From contig NZ_CACSIK010000004.1 in the NCBI RefSeq assembly GCF_902705875.1, forward strand, positions 1-64,000: a stretch of DNA of 64,000 nucleotides, read 5' to 3'. This document shows positions 17,066 to 25,511 of the stretch, one piece after another. Below the pieces are notes generated by a model. It did no database searches and was not told where the DNA came from. It was given only the letters and a program-made list of their open reading frames with translations. The stretch comes from Zhongshania aliphaticivorans (GTDB lineage: Bacteria > Pseudomonadota > Gammaproteobacteria > Pseudomonadales > Spongiibacteraceae). The translations under genes were made by a program, and so were the position numbers. How positions within the stretch are numbered: position 1 is the stretch's first letter; each line of letters starts with the position of its first letter.

Positions 17066-17707
17066 ATGAAAAAATTACAAATTGCACTTTTAATGGCAAC
17101 ATTGGTATTAACTGGCTGCGTGGCAGGTACTCGGAATATCGATCTTGTAACCCCAGACTATAATAATGAAAATAGTGCATCAGGTGACGTTTACATTGTG
17201 GCAATTAACGATAAACGAACTTTTGAGCAAAAACCGAGAAATCCCTCTACACCTTCTGTTGACGGTAATTTAAGCAGCACATCAAAGGAAAAACTTTCAA
17301 CTTTAATTGGCAGGCAGAGAAATGGTTATGGCATGGCAATGGGGGATGTTGCTCTTAATGAGGGTTTGACTATTCAAGATGAGGTGCGTGAATTATTAAC
17401 TAAAGGTCTAGAAAGTAGAGGCTATAAAGTAGTTGATAATGTGAGTGCCCCTAATCACTTAACTGTAGATGTAGAAAAATTTTGGGCTTGGTTCTCACCT
17501 GGCATGTGGTCAGTTAGTTTTGAGTCAAACTTACAATGCAATATCGGATTTAAAAAGGGTATGGATATTAAGCAGATTGATATTACAGGTTACGGAATCA
17601 ACAAAGGGCAGATTGCAAGCGATGAAAACTGGAAACTGGCTTATCGCAGAGCATACCTTAACTTTTTAGAGAATCTAGATAAGCTGCTTGATGCTGAGGA
17701 TTTGTAA
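17066..17707 (+). CDS. Lipoprotein, possibly YajG-like
   Basis: A 213-aa lipoprotein with lipobox LTGC (Cys18). The mature region begins with a beta-rich segment, VYIVAINDKRTFE, then a loop, and continues with DEVRELLTKGLESRGYKV, which resembles the middle of YajG-type outer-membrane lipoproteins. VEKFWAWFSPGMWSVSF near the C-terminus looks conserved. A good AAAAGGA-type ribosome site precedes the ATG. Codons are AT-rich, like the rest of the islet. Its role is unknown. Confidence 0.65.
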   Translation: MKKLQIALLMATLVLTGCVAGTRNIDLVTPDYNNENSASGDVYIVAINDKRTFEQKPRNPSTPSVDGNLSSTSKEKLSTLIGRQRNGYGMAMGDVALNEGLTIQDEVRELLTKGLESRGYKVVDNVSAPNHLTVDVEKFWAWFSPGMWSVSFESNLQCNIGFKKGMDIKQIDITGYGINKGQIASDENWKLAYRRAYLNFLENLDKLLDAEDL

Positions 17708-17795
17708 TAATAGGTTAAATCACTAACTGGGTGTTAATAATAGTACAAAATTATAAGCCACAAGACTGCCTATTAACTCGTTGGAATGAGGTAAC

Positions 17796-18266
17796 ATGGA
17801 AAAAATTATTATTACTATCTTACTTTCTTCATTTTTATCTGGATGTGCATCAACAGGTAAAAAATTTTCTTCTTTAGAGAAAGCTCAAAGCGATAAATCA
17901 TTAATCTATGTGATGAGAGCGTGGAGATTGTATAGAGGGGCAGCAACACTTGATGTATATATTAATGATGAAAAAATTGGAAATCTGCCAAATGGTAGCT
18001 TTTTGCCTGTCGAGGTCGAGCCGAGCGATGGGATTGTAACAATATCAGCTTCAATGAGTGCAAAAATTATAGGCTGGCACCACGCTCCAATGTCGATTGA
18101 ATATCAAATTAAAGAAAATGAAACTAAATTTTTTATGCTGGATTCAATAACAAATTATTTTATACCTGTTTCTTCTTTTTACGTTGCAGGTGTCGATATT
18201 GATTTGTTTGAGCTTGGAAAGGAAGAAGCACTGAAAGTACTTCCCAAGCTTAGTTTGGCAAAATAA
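17796..18266 (+). CDS. DUF2846-like lipoprotein
   Basis: A 156-aa lipoprotein with lipobox LSGC (Cys17). LIYVMRAWRLYRGAATLDVYIND, then IGNLPNGSFLPVEVEPSDG, matches the DUF2846 pattern: a short beta sandwich with a conserved hydrophobic strand, an Asp-containing turn and a G-N/G-L motif. These proteins are found in the periplasm or outer membrane and have no known activity. GC content is as low as in the preceding lipoprotein gene, so they may have arrived together. Confidence 0.68.
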   Translation: MEKIIITILLSSFLSGCASTGKKFSSLEKAQSDKSLIYVMRAWRLYRGAATLDVYINDEKIGNLPNGSFLPVEVEPSDGIVTISASMSAKIIGWHHAPMSIEYQIKENETKFFMLDSITNYFIPVSSFYVAGVDIDLFELGKEEALKVLPKLSLAK

Positions 18267-18401
18267 ATTTCCTTAAAAGTGACTCTCAGCTCTTGGTATT
18301 TTCAGTTAGGAATGGCTTTGGTGTTTACGGCGCAAAGGTATAGTTGGCTGCTTCGTGAAGACCTCTTAACTCGGCGCTGTAACTCAAAATGAGGACTTAT
18401 T

Positions 18402-18758
18402 GTGTACATTAAAGAAGTGGCTGGGCTTACTGGGGCTAGCAGGAAGGCTATTTACTTATATGAAGAGATGGGCCTGCTGCCCGCTATTTCGCGCGATGAA
18501 AATAAGTATCGAGCGTATACCCTTCACCATGTCAAACTAATAAGACTAATAAAAAGAGCGCAAGAGCTTGGCTTTAAGCTCGCTGAAATTGTGCCGATTA
18601 TTGAGGAAAAACAAGCAAGCCATCAATTTCCAACTGAGCTGGTCATTGACAAGATTAAGCTGAAACGAGCCTCTATAGAGTCTGAAATAGCGGCCCTTAA
18701 TGAGAGATTCCGTGGGCTTGGTGAGCTAATGCATGAGGTTAGTATCACCGACTTTTGA
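18402..18758 (+). CDS. MerR-family regulator
   Basis: A 118-aa regulator with an N-terminal MerR winged helix (MYIKEVAGLTGASRKAIYLYEEMGLLP, then YRAYTLHHVKLIRLIKRAQELGF) and a coiled-coil dimer helix to the end. It lacks the metal-binding cysteines of metal sensors, so its signal is unknown. The start is GTG at 18402 with GAGGA six bases upstream. It lies 84 bases before an extended SDR gene whose promoter has a MerR-type dyad, so that gene is its likely target. Confidence 0.88.
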   Translation: MYIKEVAGLTGASRKAIYLYEEMGLLPAISRDENKYRAYTLHHVKLIRLIKRAQELGFKLAEIVPIIEEKQASHQFPTELVIDKIKLKRASIESEIAALNERFRGLGELMHEVSITDF

Positions 18759-18779
18759 AGAACTGAGTAGTCTGCAGGC

Positions 18780-18811
18780 TTGACCTTGCCCCATGGGGAA
18801 AGGGGTACCCT
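18780..18811 (+). promoter_or_regulatory. MerR-type promoter with spacer dyad
   Basis: TTGACC at 18780-18785 and TACCCT at 18806-18811 are separated by 20 bp, longer than the usual 17, as in MerR-controlled promoters. In the spacer, CCTTGCCCCA and TGGGGAAAGG (18784-18803) form a near-perfect 20-bp palindrome, with one mismatched pair. The regulator upstream presumably twists this site to activate the SDR gene. Confidence 0.72.
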
Positions 18812-18841
18812 ACCATTTGACGCATTTTTGGAGGGATATCT

Positions 18842-19831
18842 ATGAGTAAGGTCTGTCTTGTAACCGGTGCCAATGGGCATTTGGGAAACAATCTTGTACG
18901 TCAACTTCTCGACGAAGGTTATACCGTAAAAGCTGGGGTGCGTGACATCGCGTGTACAGCTCCGTTTGAGGGGCTGAATTGTGAGTTGGTGTATGTCGAC
19001 ATCTTGGACAAAGCTTCGATAGATCAGGCTTTGCAGGGTGTTGATATCCTCTTTCAGGTGGCCGCAGTGTTTAAGCATTGGGCCACAGACCCTGAGAAGG
19101 ACATTGTCCAAACCAATGTTTTAGGTACTGAGATAGTGCTTGAAGCAGCTGCAAGAGCAAAACTTGAAAAGGTTGTTTACATCAGTTCAGTTGCTGCTGT
19201 TGGTCATGATGGGAGTCCACTATCCGAAGACCGTTGGAATACTGATTTGTCGAACCCTTATTATCGCTCCAAAATTTTGTCTGAGAAAAAAGCTTACGAG
19301 GTAGCGAATCGGCACGGCTTATGGATGGTGGTTATTCTGCCTGCGGCAATGGTTGGTCCCAATTGTTTTAAGCTGACCCCTACGATGGAATACATTAGAG
19401 CAGTTTTGAAGAACGAGTTACCTTTTGACCCTCAGTTTTTCTTCAACTTTGTTGATGTTCGCGATGTCGCACGCGGATCGATATCCGCCATGTCAAACGG
19501 CCAGAGTGGAGAGCGTTATATTCTTGCAAACATCAAATCCTTGTCGATGGATGACGTGGTTACCGCGTTGAACACAGACTCAATCGCGTTGCGAGTTAGA
19601 ACTCGAGCGAAAGCGCCGAAATGGTTATTACTCCTCGTTGCGTGGGTACAAGAAACGGTGTCGATGTTTAGCAGGAAGGAGGCTAGCTTAACGGTCAGTC
19701 AAGTTAAGACATTCTTTAACGTTCATCAGGAATATGATATTTCGAAAGCGCGAAATGCACTTCAGTACAGTCCGGCAATGCCTAGCCAAGCGATTAAGGC
19801 AGCTGGCGAATATTTGAGTGTCCGCCTCTGA
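18842..19831 (+). CDS. Extended SDR / NAD-dependent epimerase-dehydratase family protein
   Basis: A 329-aa NAD(P)-binding protein. The nucleotide motif TGANGHLG is near residues 8-15, ISSVAAVG carries the conserved Ser, and YYRSK has the catalytic Tyr-xxx-Lys. Its layout resembles dihydroflavonol-4-reductase-like and sterol dehydrogenase-like enzymes; the exact substrate cannot be told. GGAGGG precedes the ATG by six bases. The MerR gene upstream and its dyad promoter suggest it is induced by a small signal. Confidence 0.82.
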   Translation: MSKVCLVTGANGHLGNNLVRQLLDEGYTVKAGVRDIACTAPFEGLNCELVYVDILDKASIDQALQGVDILFQVAAVFKHWATDPEKDIVQTNVLGTEIVLEAAARAKLEKVVYISSVAAVGHDGSPLSEDRWNTDLSNPYYRSKILSEKKAYEVANRHGLWMVVILPAAMVGPNCFKLTPTMEYIRAVLKNELPFDPQFFFNFVDVRDVARGSISAMSNGQSGERYILANIKSLSMDDVVTALNTDSIALRVRTRAKAPKWLLLLVAWVQETVSMFSRKEASLTVSQVKTFFNVHQEYDISKARNALQYSPAMPSQAIKAAGEYLSVRL

Positions 19832-19909
19832 TTCACTTTAGCCAAACTTGATGGTTGCTAAAGAGTGATAGCTGCGCTTAATTCTTTTCTCTCTGGGATT
19901 TGGGTGGTG

Positions 19910-19951
19910 GATAAAAAGCCCTGCAATGTTTTTGCTTAAACATTGCAGGGC
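19910..19951 (-). terminator. Intrinsic terminator of tex
   Basis: A 14-bp perfect stem (GCCCTGCAATGTTT and its complement, 19918-19931 and 19938-19951) with a six-base loop. Read on the minus strand it is followed by CTTTTTAT. It lies just past the tex stop codon. Confidence 0.85.
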
Positions 19952-19998
19952 GATCTTTGGGGGCAGTTAGATTTCCCCGTTTTTACTAGATGCTTTGC

Positions 19999-22314
19999 CT
20001 AGAGGCGACCTTTTTTATTTTGTTTGGCTTGGGCAAACAAGGCGGCCATTGTCGAGTTAGGATCTTTTTGCGGGGCCTGCTTGGCGGCGGGTGCTGCTCG
20101 CCGGTTATTGCGTCGCTCTCCACCGGTATTGCTAGATTCCTGTTCGCTCGCTTTGTCGTCTAGACGCATTGATAGCGCTATGCGTTTGCGCTGCACGTCA
20201 ATTTCCATCACTTTGACTTTGACAATGTCACCGGCTTTGACCACAGTGCGTGGGTCTTTAACATATTGGTTGGCTAGCGCCGAAATATGTACCAAGCCGT
20301 CTTGGTGTACGCCAACATCAACAAAGGCACCAAAGTTGGTAACGTTGGTTACTACGCCTTCTAGAATCATATCGGCTTGAAGGTCTGATATTTTTTCAAT
20401 TCCGTCTTTGAATGTGGCGGTTTTAAAATCAGGTCTGGGATCGCGTCCCGGTTTGTCGAGTTCGGCAACAATGTCGGTCACCGTGGGAATACCAAAGCGT
20501 TCGTCGGCATATTCGCTGGGTTTAAGGGTTTTCAGAAAGCGACTATCACCAATAACGTCGTTGACGGCACGGCCGCAGCGATTGACGATTTTTTCTACCA
20601 CGCTGTATGACTCTGGGTGAACAGCGGAGCCATCTAATGGATTTTCACCGCCCATGACCCGCAAGAAGCCGGCCGCTTGCTCAAAGGTTTTGGCACCAAA
20701 ACGACTAACGTCCATTAATTGCGCGCGGCTTTTAAATGCGCCGTGTTGATCGCGAAACTCAACAATATTGGCCGATATACTTTGATTAAGCCCTGAAACA
20801 CGGGCTAATAATGCCGGTGAGGCGGTGTTCACATCCACACCCACGGCATTTACACAGTCTTCAACGACGGTTTCTAACGTGCGAGATAGGGCAGTTTGAG
20901 AGACATCGTGTTGGTATTGGCCAACACCGATAGACTTTGGATCAATTTTTACTAATTCGGCCAATGGGTCTTGTAAGCGACGCGCAATGGAAATTGCCCC
21001 ACGAATAGTAACGTCCAAATTGGGAAATTCGCGCGCTGCGTATTCAGAGGCAGAGTAAATAGACGCGCCAGATTCGTTTACCATCACGCTAGTGCAGCCA
21101 AGTTCGGGGCGGGCTGAAAGTAGATCTTTAACAAAGCGCTCGGTTTCGCGGCTAGCGGTGCCGTTACCAATGGCGATGAGTTCGATATTGTGCTTTTTGA
21201 TCATTGCCAGAAGGATGGCGGCTGACTCAGCGATTTTATTTTGCGGTGGCGTTGGGTAAATTGCACAGTGGTCCACGACCTTGCCTGTTGCATCAATGGC
21301 GGCAACTTTTACGCCGGTACGCATGCCGGGGTCAAGACCAATGGTTGCTCGCTGGCCAGCGGGGGCAGCCAGTAATAAATCTTTTAGGTTTTGAGCAAAA
21401 ACATCTATAGCGGCAGTGTCAGCTAGCTCTCGTAATTGGCCTAATAGGTCGGTTTCCAAGTGGGTGTAGAGCTTGATGCGCCAGGTCCAGCGGATGACTT
21501 CTTTAAGCCAGGTATCTGCCGCACGGCCTTCATCAATGACATTCCAATGTTTGGCTACCATGATTTCACAGGGGTGAACGGTGCCTTCTTCTTCGTTAAA
21601 TTTAATGGCTAAGCTGAGAATACCTTCATTGCGACCACGGAACATCGCCAATGCACGGTGTGAGGGTGTTGTTTTCAAGGGTTCGCTGTGGGAGAAGTAG
21701 TCGCGAAACTTCTCGCCTTCAGACTCTTTGCCGGTCATCACCGAACTACATAGAAGGCCATCATTCCAGAGAAATTGACGGAGTGTGGCGAGCAGGTCAG
21801 CGTTTTCGCTGAGGCGCTCCATGAGAATATATTTTGCGCCGTCTAGTGCCGCTTTGACGTCGGCAACACCAAGTTCTGCGTTGATGTAGTCCAGGGCAAG
21901 TACCGCAGGGTCTTGGCTTGGATCATTAAACAAGGTATCTGCTAATGGCTGTAAACCCGCTTCTATTGCGATTTGCCCCTTGGTGCGGCGCTTGGGTTTG
22001 TACGGCAGGTACAGATCTTCGAGGCGATTTTTGGTGTCGGCGGCCAGAATGTCTTTTTCTAGCTCTGGTGTCAGTTTTTCTTGCTCGCGAATACTATTGA
22101 GTATGCTTTCTCTGCGATCTTCTAGCTCTCGCAGGTAGCCCAGCCGTGTTTCCAAGTCGCGCATTTGGCTGTCATCTAAGCCGCCGGTGACTTCTTTACG
22201 GTAGCGAGAGATAAAGGGAACGGTTGCGCCTTCGTCTAACAGGGTGACGGCGGCACTGACTTGCGCTTCTTTTACGCCCAGTTCTTGGGCTATACGGCTG
22301 GGGATGGAGTTCAT
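19999..22314 (-). CDS. tex: Tex-family RNA-binding transcriptional accessory protein
   Basis: A 771-aa cytoplasmic protein. The N-terminal helical region begins [31 protein letters not shown]; a YqgF-like RNase H fold follows ([14 protein letters not shown] near residue 327), then helix-hairpin-helix motifs ([20 protein letters not shown]). An S1 domain ([20 protein letters not shown], then [19 protein letters not shown]) follows near residues 648-720, and the C-terminus is basic. Tex proteins bind nucleic acid and affect transcription; the exact role is unsettled. A hairpin (22326-22346) lies in its leader just before the ATG. Confidence 0.94.
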   Translation of the reverse strand: MNSIPSRIAQELGVKEAQVSAAVTLLDEGATVPFISRYRKEVTGGLDDSQMRDLETRLGYLRELEDRRESILNSIREQEKLTPELEKDILAADTKNRLEDLYLPYKPKRRTKGQIAIEAGLQPLADTLFNDPSQDPAVLALDYINAELGVADVKAALDGAKYILMERLSENADLLATLRQFLWNDGLLCSSVMTGKESEGEKFRDYFSHSEPLKTTPSHRALAMFRGRNEGILSLAIKFNEEEGTVHPCEIMVAKHWNVIDEGRAADTWLKEVIRWTWRIKLYTHLETDLLGQLRELADTAAIDVFAQNLKDLLLAAPAGQRATIGLDPGMRTGVKVAAIDATGKVVDHCAIYPTPPQNKIAESAAILLAMIKKHNIELIAIGNGTASRETERFVKDLLSARPELGCTSVMVNESGASIYSASEYAAREFPNLDVTIRGAISIARRLQDPLAELVKIDPKSIGVGQYQHDVSQTALSRTLETVVEDCVNAVGVDVNTASPALLARVSGLNQSISANIVEFRDQHGAFKSRAQLMDVSRFGAKTFEQAAGFLRVMGGENPLDGSAVHPESYSVVEKIVNRCGRAVNDVIGDSRFLKTLKPSEYADERFGIPTVTDIVAELDKPGRDPRPDFKTATFKDGIEKISDLQADMILEGVVTNVTNFGAFVDVGVHQDGLVHISALANQYVKDPRTVVKAGDIVKVKVMEIDVQRKRIALSMRLDDKASEQESSNTGGERRNNRRAAPAAKQAPQKDPNSTMAALFAQAKQNKKGRL

Positions 22315-22397
22315 AGTTCTTTTTTGTCCGGTTTCAGAAGCCGGACATTATGCAAAAACTATGGGTTGGGTGCGAGTCTTGACGTGCAGATTTATCG

Positions 22398-23036
22398 TTA
22401 ATCTGTCATCGCGAGCGCTTCAAATAAGGCGCAGCATTCATCGTAAAAATATCGGTACTCTAATCGTAAATGTTGCGACACCAGAGACATCACCTGAAAC
22501 ACTCCTTGGTGAATCATAATCTCATTACTGGTGGTGCGTTCACGCAGTTGATTGTAGTTGAGCCAGAAGGTGAGTGACATGGCAACGTTGTCGCAAAGTC
22601 GCTCAAGGAGAATGTCGTCTACTTCGATAATTTCTTGTTCGCGTAGATCAAGCGCCACTGCGCGAGCGGCCTGAACTTTAAGTGCTAGCAACTTAGTGAA
22701 GCGTTTAGCTATTTGAGGGTAACGCTGGAGAATATCATTGAGATTACGATACAGATAGCGGTGATTAAAGATGTGTTCAAAAACAATATAGAGATAAAAC
22801 CAGGCATCTTTTGCACTGAGATTTTTTTCTATGGGCGCGTTTAAAATATCGGTTAATTCAATTTCAAAGGCGGTGAACAACTCCTGAATAATGACTTCTT
22901 TGCCGCGAAAGTGGTAGTAAAGATTTCCTGGGCTAATATCTAATTCGTTGGCGATGTCGACGGTGGTAACGTTGGGTTCACCTTCCGCATTAAACAAACT
23001 TAAGCTGCTTAACAAGATTTTATCGCGGGTTTTCAT
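22398..23036 (-). CDS. TetR-family regulator resembling PhaD
   Basis: A 212-aa TetR-type regulator from the ATG at 23036. The N-terminal helix-turn-helix (KTRDKILLSSLSLFNAEGEPN, then TVDIANELDISPGNLYYHFRGKE) matches PhaD, the activator of phasin genes in pseudomonads. The helical C-terminal ligand domain is also similar. Its position next to two phasin genes, all on the same strand, supports this. PhaD responds to acyl-CoA-type metabolites in Pseudomonas; that has not been shown here. Confidence 0.78.
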   Translation of the reverse strand: MKTRDKILLSSLSLFNAEGEPNVTTVDIANELDISPGNLYYHFRGKEVIIQELFTAFEIELTDILNAPIEKNLSAKDAWFYLYIVFEHIFNHRYLYRNLNDILQRYPQIAKRFTKLLALKVQAARAVALDLREQEIIEVDDILLERLCDNVAMSLTFWLNYNQLRERTTSNEIMIHQGVFQVMSLVSQHLRLEYRYFYDECCALFEALAMTD

Positions 23037-23125
23037 TCGTGTCGCTGAACTCCTGTGAACGATGCCACAAGGTGCCATGAAGCGAGAGTGGTGTCTAGTC
23101 GTGATTAATTGCGAGTAAAACGTAA

Positions 23126-23158
23126 ACAGCCTCCACCAATGTGACTTGGGGAGGCTGT
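23126..23158 (-). terminator. Terminator-like hairpin after the PhaF-like phasin
   Basis: A 9-bp stem, ACAGCCTCC with its complement GGAGGCTGT, extended by an inner CCAA/TTGG pairing. It lies after the phasin stop on the minus strand; the following U-run is weak (TTTACGTTTTACT). Confidence 0.6.
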
Positions 23159-23201
23159 ATTAAGGCGTTTGAGTTGCCGCTTAGCGGCTAACTAGTTTGC
23201 C

Positions 23202-23705
23202 TTATTCTGCTTTAGCGGCTGCTTTTTTTGCAGGAGCTTTACGCGGAGCTTTTGCTTTTGGTGCGGCAGTTTTTGCTGCTGTGGCTTTGGTTGCCGGTGC
23301 TTTAGCTGCTGCAGGCTTGCTTGCCTTGGTTAGTGCATCAACTTTCTTGCTGAGTGCATCTAGTTTTTTCTCAAGGCGCTGCATGTCGTCGGCGCTAGCA
23401 GTGTGGCCGAAGCCAAGGCTAGAGCGCATTTTGCTGATGCGTTCTTCAATGGATACGGTTTTACCAATACTGGTAACTTCACCCAGCTTTTCACGAGCTT
23501 GAGTTTCAAGGCGAGTGCCTTTGTCGACCAAGTCTGTGAACAGACGAGGGGTTTCTTTACTGGCCTTTTCGTAGCGATCCTGTGCTTCGTCATACGCGCG
23601 GCCATAAGCGCCAAGGCCGGCAAGCCAAATGCTTTTTGCCAGTTCACTTGCCTGATTAGTCACTTCTTTAAGATCTTGCAGGCTTTTTTTACTGTCTTTG
23701 CTCAT
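23202..23705 (-). CDS. PhaF-like phasin with histone H1-like tail
   Basis: A 167-aa phasin. Residues 1-110 form the helical granule-binding part (VTNQASELAKSIWLAGLGAYGRAYDEAQ; later ERISKMRSSLGF) and a short heptad region (RLEKKLDALSKKVDALTK). The tail is a lysine/alanine/proline-rich, histone H1-like sequence (AAAKAPATKATAAK, then KAPRKAPAKKAAAK). That is the PhaF layout, linking PHA granules and DNA in pseudomonads. The ATG at 23705 is chosen for its GGAG site. Confidence 0.82.
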   Translation of the reverse strand: MSKDSKKSLQDLKEVTNQASELAKSIWLAGLGAYGRAYDEAQDRYEKASKETPRLFTDLVDKGTRLETQAREKLGEVTSIGKTVSIEERISKMRSSLGFGHTASADDMQRLEKKLDALSKKVDALTKASKPAAAKAPATKATAAKTAAPKAKAPRKAPAKKAAAKAE

Positions 23706-23795
23706 GGTGTTCTCCATTGCAAAATGGGTAATTGAAAATTTTGGCAAATACGCGGGGCAATATACCAACAAAAATAGGTTCTGCGCTCAGTTATG

Positions 23796-23829
23796 AAAAA
23801 AAGCACGATGGCCAAGTGGCGCATCGTGC
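23796..23829 (-). terminator. Intrinsic terminator of the upstream phasin gene
   Basis: GCACGATG (23803-23810) pairs with CATCGTGC (23822-23829) with an inner GCC/GGC stem. On the minus strand it is followed by a run of seven T. It separates the two phasin genes. A second hairpin, GATACCTG/CAGGTATC, lies at 23862-23881. Confidence 0.75.
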
Positions 23830-23887
23830 GAAAGCATAGGTGAGATACAGACCTAGGATTGGATACCTGAAAGCAGGTATCGAATGC

Positions 23888-24364
23888 TTACGATGCAGTG
23901 GCTTCAGCTACCGCTTCAACTACTTCATCACTACTGCCTGAAACTTTGCCTTTCACTTTGTCAAAGTTTGCACGCAATGTTTTCATTTGACCTTCTACTG
24001 CAGCATTGCTTTCGCTTTTGAGCTCTTCAAATTTAGCGATAGCTTGTGCTTTAGTGTCGTTAAACTTGACGACGACTTGAGATTTGCTGCTTTCAATTTT
24101 GCTTGTTAACTGTGTTTTGCTTTCTTCAAACTTAGTTAGGGTGTCACTTTGTACTTTTTCACCACGAGCGACTAAGCTGTCAAATAATTCGTTGCGTTTG
24201 CTGTAAGCGTCTTTATATTTGCTTTCAGTTTCTTTTAACTTGGCTTCAGTTTGTTTCAGAAGGTCTTGGCTTTGCTCAAATACTTTGCCGGCTAGACCAA
24301 GATTAGCAAGAAATACGTCTTTTGCTATTGCACTGGCTTTTTCAATTTTACTTGCTTCGGTCAT
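23888..24364 (-). CDS. Phasin-like protein (PhaI-type, long coiled coil)
   Basis: A 158-aa helical protein, nearly all coiled coil. The N-terminus (ASKIEKASAIAKDVFLANLGLAGKVFEQSQ) has the phasin amphipathic pattern; the rest is rich in K, E, S and A (KLKETESKYKDAYSKRNELF, then SKIESSKSQVVVKFNDTKAQ). It lacks the AAKP tail of its neighbour. Its own terminator follows. The ATG at 24364 is preferred, with GAGGA seven bases upstream. Confidence 0.75.
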   Translation of the reverse strand: MTEASKIEKASAIAKDVFLANLGLAGKVFEQSQDLLKQTEAKLKETESKYKDAYSKRNELFDSLVARGEKVQSDTLTKFEESKTQLTSKIESSKSQVVVKFNDTKAQAIAKFEELKSESNAAVEGQMKTLRANFDKVKGKVSGSSDEVVEAVAEATAS

Positions 24365-24695
24365 ACTGAGGTCCTCATAGAAAATGTAAGGGCTTATGTA
24401 GTGCGTATTGGCACCTAACTCAGCCGAGAACGACATAAGCTCGCTGATTGATGGTTAGATTACGGATAAAAATTAGAAACCGCATACTAAAATCCTATTT
24501 GTCTTGGTGTATTCCCTTATTCTTACCGTTGGCTACTACTTGCTAGGGTGACAGATGATCAATCTTGATTGCGTCCATGACGTTATTAAGGTTATATAGC
24601 TGTTACCATATTTAGGCCTCAATGAGGTTTATCCCAACGGTGTGAGATGAGTGGCAGCTTCAGCAAGCACCGTTCTGGCAGATTAAGGGGAAATC
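24365..24695. other. Divergent promoter region between phasin and hydrolase genes
   Basis: About 330 bases without a gene, separating the minus-strand phasin from the plus-strand alpha/beta hydrolase. A 12-base palindrome, ATCAATCTTGAT (arms ATCAA/TTGAT at 24558-24569), could be an operator for the TetR/PhaD-like regulator, but it is short and lies about 190 bases from either start. No confident promoter hexamers were found. Confidence 0.35.
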
Positions 24696-25511
24696 ATGGA
24701 TAAAAATAATAATATGGATCGCGTCGCAAGCCTTGGAGCACCGAGCTTTTTCAGTACCGCCAAGGAATTACGAGTAATCTTTGAAATGTTAGCGATGGCA
24801 TCGTTTCGGTCACGCCTAGATAAAATTAAGTGTGGTGATGGGCATCCCGTGGTTGTTGCGCCATCATTTATGACTGGCGATGGTGGCACAGCGGCGTTGC
24901 GTGGATTTTTACGGCGTTCTGGATTTGCGGGGTATGGCTGGGAGCAGGGTAGAAATACTGGGCTGCGAGAACAGACATATTTAGAGTATGAGCGCCATGT
25001 AAAGGATTTGGCGGCACGTCATTGCCGTAAAGTCAGCTTGGTGGGCTGGAGTCTCGGGGGTGTCTATGCGCGAACGGCAGCGCATAAAAACCCCGATATT
25101 GTCCGTCAGGTAATTACCTTGGGTTCACCCATTCATATTCCAGATATGAATGGTGTAACGGGGCCAGTTCTTAAGCTATATGAGGCCTTAAATCCAGGTG
25201 CAATGACTGACCCGATGCTGGAGTGGGGCGATTGTTGGCGTTCAGTTCCAGCAGTGCCGTCGACAGCGATTTACAGTGAAGGTGACGGTATTGTCGATTG
25301 GAATTTTTGCGTTGATAAGGAGCATAGTAGCCAAACCGAAAATTTACGGGTGCCGGGCAGCCATGTTGGTCTCACGCATAATCTCGCTGTGATGTATGCG
25401 ATTGCAGACCGGTTGGCACAACGTGAAGGGCAGTGGCGCCCCTTTGATTTGACTGGTTTAAGAGGCCGCGTTTACGGCCGAACAGCGGCTATGACGCCGG
25501 CACAAGCTTAA
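24696..25511 (+). CDS. Alpha/beta hydrolase (esterase/lipase-like)
   Basis: A 271-aa alpha/beta hydrolase. The nucleophile elbow is GWSLGG near residue 120; an aspartate region (YSEGDGIVDW) and a histidine (PGSHVGL) near the end could complete the triad. VVVAPSFMTGDGG marks the first strand/oxyanion loop. The substrate is unknown; the neighbouring phasin genes raise the possibility of a polyester or acyl-ester role, but that is inference. AAGGGG precedes the ATG. Its 3' end overlaps the convergent methyltransferase gene by four bases. Confidence 0.78.
   Translation: MDKNNNMDRVASLGAPSFFSTAKELRVIFEMLAMASFRSRLDKIKCGDGHPVVVAPSFMTGDGGTAALRGFLRRSGFAGYGWEQGRNTGLREQTYLEYERHVKDLAARHCRKVSLVGWSLGGVYARTAAHKNPDIVRQVITLGSPIHIPDMNGVTGPVLKLYEALNPGAMTDPMLEWGDCWRSVPAVPSTAIYSEGDGIVDWNFCVDKEHSSQTENLRVPGSHVGLTHNLAVMYAIADRLAQREGQWRPFDLTGLRGRVYGRTAAMTPAQA

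Noticed and set aside
15170..18400. Possible integron cassette array, since the genes are co-directional, a GFA-family gene is present, and fragments such as TAACAAGGCG and TAACAAAG follow some stops
   Set aside because: No complete attC with matching GTTRRRY end or paired inner arms could be built, and no integrase is in the window.
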